Positions 1 through 5,819 are shown, counted from the stretch's first letter. The stretch is 6,691 bases of DNA from an uncultured Lachnospiraceae bacterium (GCA_902473545.1 CABRSG010000130.1:1-6691); one strand, 5' to 3'. The notes: generated by a model from the letters alone, not told the origin. Numbers and translations are program-made.

Positions 1-1057
1 TGAACACGCAGACCGACGGTCCCTGGGAAATCATTTTCGGATGCTCCGGGTCCACCTGCGGAATCATCATGACCTCCGTGTCAAACTCCTGCACTGCATC
101 GTCGCTGATATCCACCAGCGGCGCGTTGGTTCCCATCCAGGTAGAACCCGCCGTGGAATCAATGGCGAAAATGCACTGGCCCGCATTGAGGAAGTTGGCC
201 GGATAACCGGAGATCTTGAAGGTGGAAAAAGCTCCCGTCTTCGTGTGCTCTGCGATATTCAAAAGGAAATCCTTCGTCGTGTTGTTGAAAAGACCGATCT
301 CCCCCTCCGCCGTGGAATAGGCTGCATCTTTCTCGGCCAGATATTCGATCATCATATTGTCGGTAGACTTATAGATGAAAGGAATCATGACGTCCTGACC
401 ATTCACCGCATAGGTTCCGTCGCTGTTTTTCTTCGTGGCCGCCTCGGAAACCTCCCAGATAAAATCCCACGTCAGTGTTTCCGGCAGCTCATAGCCCAGC
501 TTTTCCAGATAAGTCTTGTTTATATAGCACGCCTCTGTGGAACGCATATAAGGAATCGCATAGTAATGCTCTCCCACCCGGCACTCCTCCAGAAACTGCG
601 GAATGATCTGCTCCTGCGTCGGAGCGTCAAAAAGCACCTCACTGCCGCCAAGCCCGTAGTTTTCATCCGCAAACAATTCATCCAGCGGCACCACACTGTT
701 GCTTCCCGTTAGATACGTGGCGATATGGCCCGGGTAGGTGATGCAGACGTTCGGCGTCGTATTTGTGGAAATATTCGTGATCACGTCATTATAAATCTTG
801 CCGTAGTCCGTATACAGGCGCAGGTTTACCGTGATATTCGAATAAATTTCCTGGAAATCGCTGATCGCCTTCTCGTAGATCCTCGTCTGCGTCTTGTTGG
901 TATCGTTTTTCGCCCAGAAGGTTATCTCATACTGCTTCGCAGTGTCAAATTCCTCCGGGATCTCAAAAGCGCTGCGCTCCTGCGCGCCGTGACAGCCCGT
1001 GAGCAGCAAAGACGCTGCAGCCAGAAGGAGCAATGGTTTTCTGCATTTTTTTCTCAT
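1..1057 (-). CDS. Extracellular solute-binding lipoprotein of a CUT1 (sugar/glycerol-3-P type) ABC importer, C-terminus cut by window
   Basis: I translated this frame by hand from ATG at 1057-1055: 352 codons stay open to the window edge. The N-terminus is a lipoprotein signal peptide: basic MRKKCRK, a hydrophobic run of Leu/Ala at residues 8-19, then lipobox LTGC with Cys22 as the lipidated residue. Diacylglyceryl anchoring on the outer face of the membrane is therefore expected. The mature part resembles solute-binding protein family 1 (UgpB/MalE-like): ITFWAKND near residue 47, a region reading YAIPYMRSTEACYINKTYLE around residue 165, and an STAGSTWMG stretch late in the protein. Family members usually run about 420-480 residues, so roughly the last quarter is missing. 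AGGAGG at 1072-1067, 9 nt upstream, supports the start. The ATG overlaps the stop of permease 2 as ATGA, so translational coupling is likely. Substrate is not decidable from the sequence; a sugar, oligosaccharide or glycerol-3-phosphate-like ligand is family-based inference. Confidence 0.9.
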   Translation of the reverse strand, partial: MRKKCRKPLLLLAAASLLLTGCHGAQERSAFEIPEEFDTAKQYEITFWAKNDTNKTQTRIYEKAISDFQEIYSNITVNLRLYTDYGKIYNDVITNISTNTTPNVCITYPGHIATYLTGSNSVVPLDELFADENYGLGGSEVLFDAPTQEQIIPQFLEECRVGEHYYAIPYMRSTEACYINKTYLEKLGYELPETLTWDFIWEVSEAATKKNSDGTYAVNGQDVMIPFIYKSTDNMMIEYLAEKDAAYSTAEGEIGLFNNTTKDFLLNIAEHTKTGAFSTFKISGYPANFLNAGQCIFAIDSTAGSTWMGTNAPLVDISDDAVQEFDTEVMMIPQVDPEHPKMISQGPSVCVF

Positions 1058-1917
1058 CCCTTTGTCCCTCCTCTGGATACGCCCTCCATAATTTTCCTGT
1101 GAAACAGCAAAAACAGTACGATCAGCGGCACCGAGATCACCACGACCGCCGCCATCATCGCCGGAATATTTTCTCTCCCGAAGCCGTTCTCGCGAATCTC
1201 CTGAATACCGTTCGACACCAGAAAATACGCTTCATCGTCCGTAACCAGCCGCGGCCACACGTAAGAATTCCAGCACTCGATTACCTTCAGGATCGTGATC
1301 GTAACGATCGTCGGCTTGCAGATAGGGATCATCACCCTGCGCAGATAGCGGAAATCCGAGGTACCGTCCACCTTCGCCGCGTAATAAAGCTGGTCCGGGA
1401 TCTGCGCAAAATTCTCCTTCAGCAGATAAATATAAAAGACCGAGGTGACGGACGGCAGGATCAGACCGGTAAAGGTATTGCGCAGCTCCAGATTGGTGAT
1501 CGTCACATAATTTGTGATCACGACAAGCTCGTTCGGAATCATCATCAGCGCCAGAAAAAGCGTAAACGTCAGATCCTTTCCGCGAAACTGAAGGCGCGCA
1601 AAGGCAAACGCCGCCAGCACCGTCACAGCCAGCATCAGTGCAGTCGTGATGACCGTAAAAATAATCGTGTTGGCAAAATAGCGCGCAAGCGGCACCGCGG
1701 TGAACGCCTCTTTGTAGTTCTCCAGGGTGGGCGCAAGCGTATACAGCGTCGGAATATATTCGGAATTGTAAGCGCTGTAGCTCTTGACCGAGGTGAGCAG
1801 CATCCAGTAGAACGGAAACAGCACGATCAGCGCCCAGAGCGTCAACAGCACATAGGTGAGGATTTTTCCGGCAATCTCTCCTCCGCTTTTTTCTTTCTTT
1901 TCAAATTGTTTATCCAT
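1054..1917 (-). CDS. CUT1 ABC importer permease 2 (MalG/UgpE-like)
   Basis: This is a 287-residue integral membrane protein, the usual size for the second permease of CUT1 importers. A basic, hydrophilic N-tail (MDKQFEKKEK) leads into TM1 at about residues 18-41, and further hydrophobic segments lie near 80-108, 116-137, 150-166, 203-217 and 252-273. The cytoplasmic EAA loop that docks on the ATPase is clear at about 178-201, with YYAAKVDGT and the Pro-containing RRVMIPICKP ending. Two in-frame Met codons lie further upstream (1944 and 1935), but the one at 1917 is preferred because GAGGTG (1929-1924) sits 6 nt before it and the upstream ones would overlap permease 1. The gene starts 10 nt after the permease 1 stop and ends in an ATGA overlap with the solute-binding protein. 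It would pair with permease 1 to form the transmembrane channel. Confidence 0.93.
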   Translation of the reverse strand: MDKQFEKKEKSGGEIAGKILTYVLLTLWALIVLFPFYWMLLTSVKSYSAYNSEYIPTLYTLAPTLENYKEAFTAVPLARYFANTIIFTVITTALMLAVTVLAAFAFARLQFRGKDLTFTLFLALMMIPNELVVITNYVTITNLELRNTFTGLILPSVTSVFYIYLLKENFAQIPDQLYYAAKVDGTSDFRYLRRVMIPICKPTIVTITILKVIECWNSYVWPRLVTDDEAYFLVSNGIQEIRENGFGRENIPAMMAAVVVISVPLIVLFLLFHRKIMEGVSRGGTKG

Positions 1918-1923
1918 CGCGCG

Positions 1924-1929
1924 CACCTC
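1924..1929 (-). promoter_or_regulatory. Ribosome binding site that sets the permease 2 start
   Basis: GAGGTG on the minus strand lies 6 nt upstream of the ATG at 1917 and overlaps the permease 1 stop codon. It favours the 1917 start over the in-frame ATGs at 1935 and 1944, which have no comparable site. Confidence 0.65.
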
Positions 1930-2821
1930 ACACATAATGTACATGTTTTTTGCTGACGAGCAGGTTAATGCAGGTGATCGTCAGCACGATAACAAACAGG
2001 ATGATCGCCGCTGCCGAGGCGTAGGACGGATAACCGCCGCCGTTTCCGTACAGCATATCGTAGACGTAACCGACGATCGTATTCATCCCGGCGGTATTCA
2101 GATCGGTGCCGAACAGCGCCACCGCGTCGCTGTACGCCTTGAACGCCCCGATAAAGCCGGTAATGATCAGATAAAAAAGCGTCGGTGAGATCATCGGCAC
2201 CGTAATTTTTGTAAAGATGCGCCAGCGCGGAGTACCGTCCACCCGCGCCGCATTGTAATACTGCTGGTCGACCGAGGCGAGCGCGCTTGTCAGGATCAGT
2301 ATCTTAAACGGCATGACCACCCAGACGGTGTACAGGCAGAGCACAAACATTTTCGCCCAGTAGGGACCGTCAATAAAGTCGATCGGACCGGCACCGACAA
2401 AGTGCAGGAGCAGGTTGACGAAGCCGTCCGTGTAGGGCGTCCTTTTAAACAAAATCATAAATACAAGACCGACCGCCAGCGTGTTTGTGACATACGGCAG
2501 GAAGTAAATCGTCTGAAAAAGCTCCCTCAGCGCCTTGATGGAGCTTAATCCCACCGAGATCAGCAGCGCAAGCGCCGTCGAGAGCGGTACCGTGATCACC
2601 ACAAGGATAAAGGTATTTCTCACCGCCTGCAGGAAATACGGGTCGTGCAGAACGTAGGAATAATTGTAGACGCCGACGCCGTAGTAGGTCTGGGAGGCAA
2701 AATTGTAGCCCTCCTCGAAGGAATAGATAAACACGTCGATCAGCGGGTACACCAGAAAGCACCCCAGGAAAAGGATTGCGGGCAGCAGATACAGCCAGCC
2801 CTTCATGTTCTTTTTGTCCAT
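1928..2821 (-). CDS. CUT1 ABC importer permease 1 (MalF/UgpA-like)
   Basis: This is a 297-residue membrane protein of the type that precedes a MalG-like partner. It opens with MDKKNMKGWLYLLPA followed by TM1 (about 9-35, with the family-typical LLPAILFL...YPL pattern). Later segments lie near 67-93, 102-125, 156-181, 211-232 and at the C-terminus. The EAA loop is at about 188-213: YYNAARVDGT followed by RIFTKITVPMISP. The reading frame can be extended upstream to a Met codon at 2887, but that part lies inside the ATPase gene. The ATG at 2821 has AAAGGAG 7 nt upstream, so I start there. Only one nucleotide separates it from the ATPase stop, which suggests translational coupling. Nothing abnormal is seen in the protein. 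Confidence 0.93.
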   Translation of the reverse strand: MDKKNMKGWLYLLPAILFLGCFLVYPLIDVFIYSFEEGYNFASQTYYGVGVYNYSYVLHDPYFLQAVRNTFILVVITVPLSTALALLISVGLSSIKALRELFQTIYFLPYVTNTLAVGLVFMILFKRTPYTDGFVNLLLHFVGAGPIDFIDGPYWAKMFVLCLYTVWVVMPFKILILTSALASVDQQYYNAARVDGTPRWRIFTKITVPMISPTLFYLIITGFIGAFKAYSDAVALFGTDLNTAGMNTIVGYVYDMLYGNGGGYPSYASAAAIILFVIVLTITCINLLVSKKHVHYV

Positions 2822-2822
2822 A

Positions 2823-3917
2823 TCACTGCTCCTTTGCCTGTCCGCTCTCAAAATAAATCCGTTCCTCCGTCTTTGCGTCGAACACAAATACCTTGTTTGG
2901 CTTCACATCGAAGCGGACGGACGCGCTGCCGGTATCGACGCTGTTTTCCGCACTGATGATCGAGCGGATGACTGTATTTTCACAGGAGGCATTTGCAGAA
3001 ACCACGCTGATGTCGCGCCCCATCACCTCAACGCCGTTTAAATGGCAGGTGAGCGCTCCCTGCGGATTTAACACAAAGCCCTCCGGACGGACGCCGACAA
3101 AAACTTCCTGATCGGACACGCCCTTCACATTTAAGACAGCATCGTTTCCTATATATATCCTGCCCGCCTTCACACTGCCGCGAAAGACATTGATGGGCGG
3201 TGTGCCAAGGAATTTTGCCACAAACAGATTCACCGGATCGTCGTAGACGTCCTGCGGCTTTCCGATCTGCTGCACGACGCCCTCCTTCATCACCACGATC
3301 ATGTCGGAGATACTCATCGCCTCCTCCTGGTCGTGCGTCACGAAAATCGTCGTGATCTTTGTCTCCCGCTGGATCCGGCGGATCTCCTCACGCGTCTGCA
3401 GGCGCAGCCGGGCGTCCAGGTTTGACAGCGGCATTTTCACCAGAGCGCGCGCGATCGCCACACGCTGCTGCTGACCGCCGGAGAGCTCGCTGGGCTGACG
3501 CTCCATCAGCCCGTCAATCTGCACAAGCTTAGCCACATCCAGCGCTCTTTTGTTCATCTCCTCTTTGGAAAGCTTCTCCTTTCCTTTGAGATTTTCCAGC
3601 GGGAAGATAATGTTCTGCCGCACAGTGAGATGCGGGTAAAGCGCATAGTTCTGAAACACCATGCCCACCCCTCTTTTTTCCGCCGCCAGATCGGTGACGT
3701 CCTCCTCGCCGAAAAAGATTTTGCCGCTTGTCGGCTGCAGCAGCCCGCACAGCAGGTTCAGCGCCGTACTTTTTCCGCAGCCGGAGGGACCGAGCAGCCC
3801 GATCAGTTTTCCGTCCGGTATCTCAACGCTAAAATCGCTGACCGCCGTCACTTCCCCGCGGGATTTTTTCCCGCGCTCCGGAAACTTCTTTGTCAGATTC
3901 TGTAATACTACCTTCAT
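2823..3917 (-). CDS. CUT1 ABC importer ATPase (MalK/UgpC/MsmK-like) lacking the Walker B segment
   Basis: This 364-residue nucleotide-binding subunit has a MalK-type layout. Counting from the ATG at 3917: Walker A GPSGCGKST at 43-51, Q-loop VFQNYALYPHLTV with Gln89, signature LSGGQQQR at 145-152, D-loop SNLD at 165-168, H-loop VTHDQEEA with His195, then a C-terminal TOBE-like regulatory domain (VGVRPEGF around 266-273). Oddity: between the signature and D-loop the protein reads ALVKMPLSNLD. MalK-type proteins have Pro, about seven residues containing the hydrophobic strand and Asp-Glu, and Pro again at this place. Eight residues (24 nt) are absent, including the Walker B Asp and the catalytic Glu, with no frame break. 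ATP hydrolysis is therefore expected to be lost if the sequence is correct. Start choice: a TTG six codons upstream (3935) also opens the frame, but ATG at 3917 has AAAGGG 6 nt before it. A collapsed assembly or sequencing deletion remains possible. Confidence 0.88.
   Translation of the reverse strand: MKVVLQNLTKKFPERGKKSRGEVTAVSDFSVEIPDGKLIGLLGPSGCGKSTALNLLCGLLQPTSGKIFFGEEDVTDLAAEKRGVGMVFQNYALYPHLTVRQNIIFPLENLKGKEKLSKEEMNKRALDVAKLVQIDGLMERQPSELSGGQQQRVAIARALVKMPLSNLDARLRLQTREEIRRIQRETKITTIFVTHDQEEAMSISDMIVVMKEGVVQQIGKPQDVYDDPVNLFVAKFLGTPPINVFRGSVKAGRIYIGNDAVLNVKGVSDQEVFVGVRPEGFVLNPQGALTCHLNGVEVMGRDISVVSANASCENTVIRSIISAENSVDTGSASVRFDVKPNKVFVFDAKTEERIYFESGQAKEQ
2829..2835 (-). promoter_or_regulatory. 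Ribosome binding site that sets the permease 1 start
   Basis: AAAGGAG on the minus strand, inside the last codons of the ATPase gene, lies 7 nt before the ATG at 2821. It rules for the short form of permease 1 over a start 22 codons upstream. Confidence 0.7.
3429..3434 (-). other. Junction of the missing Walker B segment in the CUT1 ATPase
   Basis: The codons here are ATG CCG (Met162-Pro163), which run directly into CTG TCA AAC CTG GAC (LSNLD). In family members such as E. coli MalK the order is Pro, SVFLLDE, Pro, then LSNLD. The simplest explanation is an in-frame 24-nt loss from one proline codon to the next. No alternative frame around this position encodes an LLLDE-like stretch, so a frameshift cannot hide the motif. 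Confidence 0.8.
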
Positions 3918-3965
3918 TCTTTTCCCTTTCCGCAATCCTTCATTATTTTCACAGGTATCCTTCCG

Positions 3966-4685
3966 CTAATTACCGGTGCTTCGCGCAGCCTCCACAAATT
4001 TTCCCAGTATCCTCCGGCTGCTCTCCTCTGTCTTATAGGAAAACTCCGGGTGCCACTGCACGCCCCACACAAAAGATTTTTCCTTCATATAGACCGCCTC
4101 CACAAGCCCGTCTGCGGCATACGCCATTGCCGTGAGGCGCGGCGACAGCTCCTTCACCGCCTGGTGGTGGTAACTGTTGACTGAAAGGCCCTCCGCCCCC
4201 AGAAGCTCATAAAGTGGTGTGTCCTCCACGATCGTCACCTCATGCACCGGCACATCGTAGGGCGGCTTCTGGTGATGCTCCAGTTCAGACGGCTTCTGCT
4301 GAGGCAGATCCTGATAAAGTGTTCCGCCGAGTGCCGCATTTAAAAACTGGATGCCGCGGCAAATGCCGAGTACCGGCTTGTCTTTTTCGAGGGCCAGCGC
4401 AAAAAGCTTTTTCTCCATAGCGTCGCGCGCCGGACAGCAGGCGCCGCAGGCTTTGATCGGTATCTCCCCGTAAAGCTCCGGCGATACATCGTGTCCGCCC
4501 GTCAGAAGGAACCCGTCGCACAGCGCTGCAAGCTGCGCCAGCATTGCGTCTTCCTGCGTCAGCGGAAGCATCAGCGGCGTTCCGCCCGCTTCCACGATGC
4601 CGTCCATGTAGCCCGGAAGCATCCAGAGGCTCTCCTTTTCTTCATCATATAATGGAATCAGTCCGATCAGTGGTCTTTTTGTCAT
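3966..4685 (-). CDS. Gamma-glutamyl-gamma-aminobutyrate hydrolase-like protein (peptidase C26, class I GATase fold)
   Basis: This 239-residue cytoplasmic hydrolase is about the usual length for PuuD-like C26 enzymes. Visible landmarks are IGLIPLYDE at the N-terminus, LLTGGHDVSPELYGE at 60-74, the nucleophile elbow PVLGICRGIQ with Cys109, the ALGGTLYQDLPQ strand that follows it, NSYHHQAV, and the catalytic His212 and Glu214 in VQWHPEF. The triad is complete, so the enzyme should be active. The family cleaves gamma-glutamyl amide bonds, for example gamma-glutamyl-GABA in putrescine breakdown or other gamma-glutamyl compounds; the actual substrate here is unknown. A cysteine-rich patch (CGACC, 80-84) precedes the RDAMEK helix. 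The start ATG has AAGGGA 6 nt upstream. It is the first gene after the leftward promoter, and the ATPase starts 48 nt downstream with no terminator between. It also lies divergently next to an amino-acid importer, which would fit uptake or salvage of glutamyl compounds (inference). Confidence 0.9.
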   Translation of the reverse strand: MTKRPLIGLIPLYDEEKESLWMLPGYMDGIVEAGGTPLMLPLTQEDAMLAQLAALCDGFLLTGGHDVSPELYGEIPIKACGACCPARDAMEKKLFALALEKDKPVLGICRGIQFLNAALGGTLYQDLPQQKPSELEHHQKPPYDVPVHEVTIVEDTPLYELLGAEGLSVNSYHHQAVKELSPRLTAMAYAADGLVEAVYMKEKSFVWGVQWHPEFSYKTEESSRRILGKFVEAARSTGN

Positions 4686-4735
4686 AGTATGTCCCTTTCG
4701 TTTGTGTCAGATTATGCCTAAAGCTGCTTTCGTTT

Positions 4736-4826
4736 ATGAATATTGGGCTTTCATACATGCATTGTAGCATATCCTCCCGCATTTGCAAGCAGGTTTTCTA
4801 TTTACAAATCAATGCAAAATATTCAT
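4736..4826. repeat. 9-nt inverted repeat bracketing the leftward promoter
   Basis: ATGAATATT at 4736-4744 is repeated exactly as its reverse complement AATATTCAT at 4818-4826. Each copy lies in a small imperfect palindrome: ATGAA-N9-TTCAT at 4736-4754, at the predicted leftward start point, and AATG...CATT at 4811-4827, about 20 nt upstream of the rightward -35. The placement would suit a repressor that binds both sites, but the sequence is AT-rich and chance is possible. Confidence 0.35.
4761..4788 (-). promoter_or_regulatory. Predicted promoter for the hydrolase-CUT1 importer operon (leftward)
   Basis: Read on the minus strand: -35 TTGCAA at 4788-4783, a 16-nt spacer, and -10 TACAAT at 4766-4761 preceded by TG at the extended -10 position (TGCTACAAT). 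Transcription would start near 4754 and give a leader of about 70 nt ahead of the hydrolase ATG. It is the only convincing sigma-A-like site I found upstream of that gene. Confidence 0.6.
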
Positions 4827-4848
4827 TAAGCCGATGCACAAATTTTGA

Positions 4849-4877
4849 TTGACAAGGAATCAGCCGACTTTTATAAT
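4849..4877 (+). promoter_or_regulatory. Perfect-consensus sigma-A promoter for the amino-acid importer operon
   Basis: TTGACA at 4849-4854 and TATAAT at 4872-4877 are separated by exactly 17 nt, matching the housekeeping sigma consensus at all 12 positions. Transcription should begin near 4884, giving a leader of about 75 nt. Such a strong promoter suits an abundant solute-binding protein and suggests that control acts elsewhere, for example through the leader hairpin just downstream. Confidence 0.85.
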
Positions 4878-4895
4878 AGATTTCAAGTACAAGTG

Positions 4896-4934
4896 GGCAA
4901 CGGAGCCGGCTGACGGTTTCGTTGCCTTTTTGTT
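4896..4934 (+). terminator. Intrinsic-terminator-like hairpin in the 5' leader of the amino-acid importer operon
   Basis: A 13-bp stem (GGCAACGGAGCCG at 4896-4908 pairing with CGGTTTCGTTGCC at 4914-4926, two G-T wobbles) closes a 5-nt loop (GCTGA). It is followed at once by TTTTTGTT. On the plus strand it has the form of a rho-independent terminator; on the minus strand there is no U-tract. It lies between the promoter and the ribosome binding site, beginning about 12 nt after the predicted start point. That placement suggests premature termination or attenuation, or a 5'-stabilising stem. It does not match a T-box or any riboswitch I recognise; the leader is too short for those. Confidence 0.6.
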
Positions 4935-4943
4935 ATATAAAAA

Positions 4944-4949
4944 AGGAGG
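4944..4949 (+). promoter_or_regulatory. Consensus ribosome binding site of the amino-acid-binding protein gene
   Basis: AGGAGG lies 8 nt before the ATG at 4958. It fixes the start there, although the frame is open from a TTG at 4922. Part of it can pair with the terminator U-tract (CCTTTTT at 4925-4931 with AAAAAGG at 4940-4946). Confidence 0.85.
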
Positions 4950-4957
4950 AAAGAAAT

Positions 4958-5740
4958 ATGAGAAAGAGTTTTACAGCAAAATTGGTTTCTGCAACAGCAG
5001 TCGGCGCGCTTGCCGTATGCACACTGGCATCTGCGGTATCCGCATCCGATAAGGTATGGGTGATCGCTACCGATACGGCGTTCCGTCCGTTCGAGTACAC
5101 CAACGCAGAGGGTGAATTTGTCGGCATCGACGTTGATATTCTCGCTGCTATCGCAGAGGACCAGGGATTTGAATATGATCTGCAGTCTGTCGGCTGGGAC
5201 GCAGGCGTTGCCGCTGTACAGGTTGGGCAGGCAGATGCTCTGATCGCAGGCGCGACCATCAACGATGAGAGAAAAGAAAAAGGCTGGATCTTCTCTGACG
5301 GATACTATGACGCTACGCAGTCCTTCTTCGTGGCGGCGGACAGCGAGATCGCTTCCCTCGAAGAGCTGGAGGGCAAAAACGTGGTTGTAAAGATCGGTAC
5401 CGCAAGCAAGGCTTTCGCGGACAGTCTGAAGGATGAGTACGGCTTCACCGTTACCACCATGGAGACCTCCACTGATATGTACCAGGATGTCATCAACGGC
5501 AACAGCGCAGCCTGCATCGACGACACACCGATCACGCTCGCATACATCACCCAGGACGGCGTTGGGTTAAAGCAGCTTGAATGCGAAGGCGCTGAAAGCG
5601 AATCTGCACCGTATGGTTTTGCTATCATGGACGAGGCAAATCAGGAGCTTCTCGATATGTTCAACGCAGGTCTAGCGAACATCAAGGAGAACGGAACATA
5701 CGACGAGATCCTCGATAAATATTTAAAGACTGAGGAGTAA
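4958..5740 (+). CDS. Amino-acid ABC transporter substrate-binding protein (polar amino acid type, SBP family 3)
   Basis: This 260-residue exported protein is the typical length for GlnH/HisJ-like binding proteins. A signal peptide (MRKSFTAK, hydrophobic 9-29) ends at a good signal peptidase I site, ASAVSA before Ser30. Its only cysteine there (LAVC, Cys21) is a poor lipobox because Val stands at -1. The mature protein starts WVIATDTAFRPFEY and continues with GIDVDILAAIAE and the family-typical GWDAGVAAVQVGQADALIAG. Arg105 in INDERK should hold the ligand alpha-carboxylate, and Asp189 in CIDDTP its amino group, by analogy with GlnH/HisJ. The C-terminus ends with the usual GTYDEILDKYL helix. 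It would capture an amino acid outside the membrane and hand it to the downstream permease. Which amino acid cannot be told from the sequence. A terminator follows 8 nt after the stop. Confidence 0.94.
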   Translation: MRKSFTAKLVSATAVGALAVCTLASAVSASDKVWVIATDTAFRPFEYTNAEGEFVGIDVDILAAIAEDQGFEYDLQSVGWDAGVAAVQVGQADALIAGATINDERKEKGWIFSDGYYDATQSFFVAADSEIASLEELEGKNVVVKIGTASKAFADSLKDEYGFTVTTMETSTDMYQDVINGNSAACIDDTPITLAYITQDGVGLKQLECEGAESESAPYGFAIMDEANQELLDMFNAGLANIKENGTYDEILDKYLKTEE

Positions 5741-5748
5741 ACCGGACA

Positions 5749-5784
5749 GGCGCAGAGGGTTTTTCCACCCTTCTGCGTCTTTTT
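5749..5784 (+). terminator. Intrinsic terminator between binding protein and permease genes
   Basis: GGCGCAGA and GGGT (5749-5760) pair with ACCC and TCTGCGTC (5767-5779), leaving one bulged T at 5771 and a 6-nt loop. TTTTT follows at 5780-5784. The hairpin lies directly after the binding-protein stop, with no evident new promoter before the permease. Partial read-through would give more binding protein than membrane components, a common arrangement in ABC importer operons. Confidence 0.75.
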
Positions 5785-5814
5785 CCTGTGTAAAGGATTT
5801 TTGTTTTCTAAAAA

Positions 5815-5819
5815 AGGAG
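5815..5819 (+). promoter_or_regulatory. Ribosome binding site of the amino-acid permease
   Basis: AGGAG lies 8 nt before the ATG at 5828 and selects that start over a TTG nine codons upstream at 5801. Confidence 0.7.

Noticed and set aside
41..1102. Two plus-strand open frames (41-712 and 725-1102)
   Set aside because: They lie antisense to the binding-protein gene, whose minus-strand frame is open throughout and has a lipoprotein signal and family motifs.
1033..1956. Long plus-strand open frame (307 codons) opposite permease 2
   Set aside because: Its product is rich in Arg, His, Gln and Asp with no family-like motif, it has no ribosome binding site, and the minus strand encodes an unmistakable permease with an EAA loop.
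3400..3450. A frameshift hiding the Walker B motif of the CUT1 ATPase
   Set aside because: The frame is continuous through the D-loop and H-loop, and no other frame nearby encodes a hydrophobic stretch ending in Asp-Glu. The bases are simply absent.
3918..3935. TTG start six codons upstream for the CUT1 ATPase
   Set aside because: The purine-rich AAGGA abuts the TTG with no spacing, whereas the ATG at 3917 has AAAGGG at a usable 6-nt distance.
4690..4870. Catabolite-control (cre) or CodY-type operator in the divergent region
   Set aside because: ATGAAAGCCC (minus strand) and AAATTTTGATTG only partly match the known consensus sequences, with key central positions wrong, so no call was made.
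4860..4913. 7-nt inverted repeat TCAGCCG (4860-4866) / CGGCTGA (4907-4913) around the -10 box
   Set aside because: It is short and expected by chance at this length. One arm lies upstream of the transcript start, so it cannot form an RNA hairpin, and the other is explained by the leader stem-loop.
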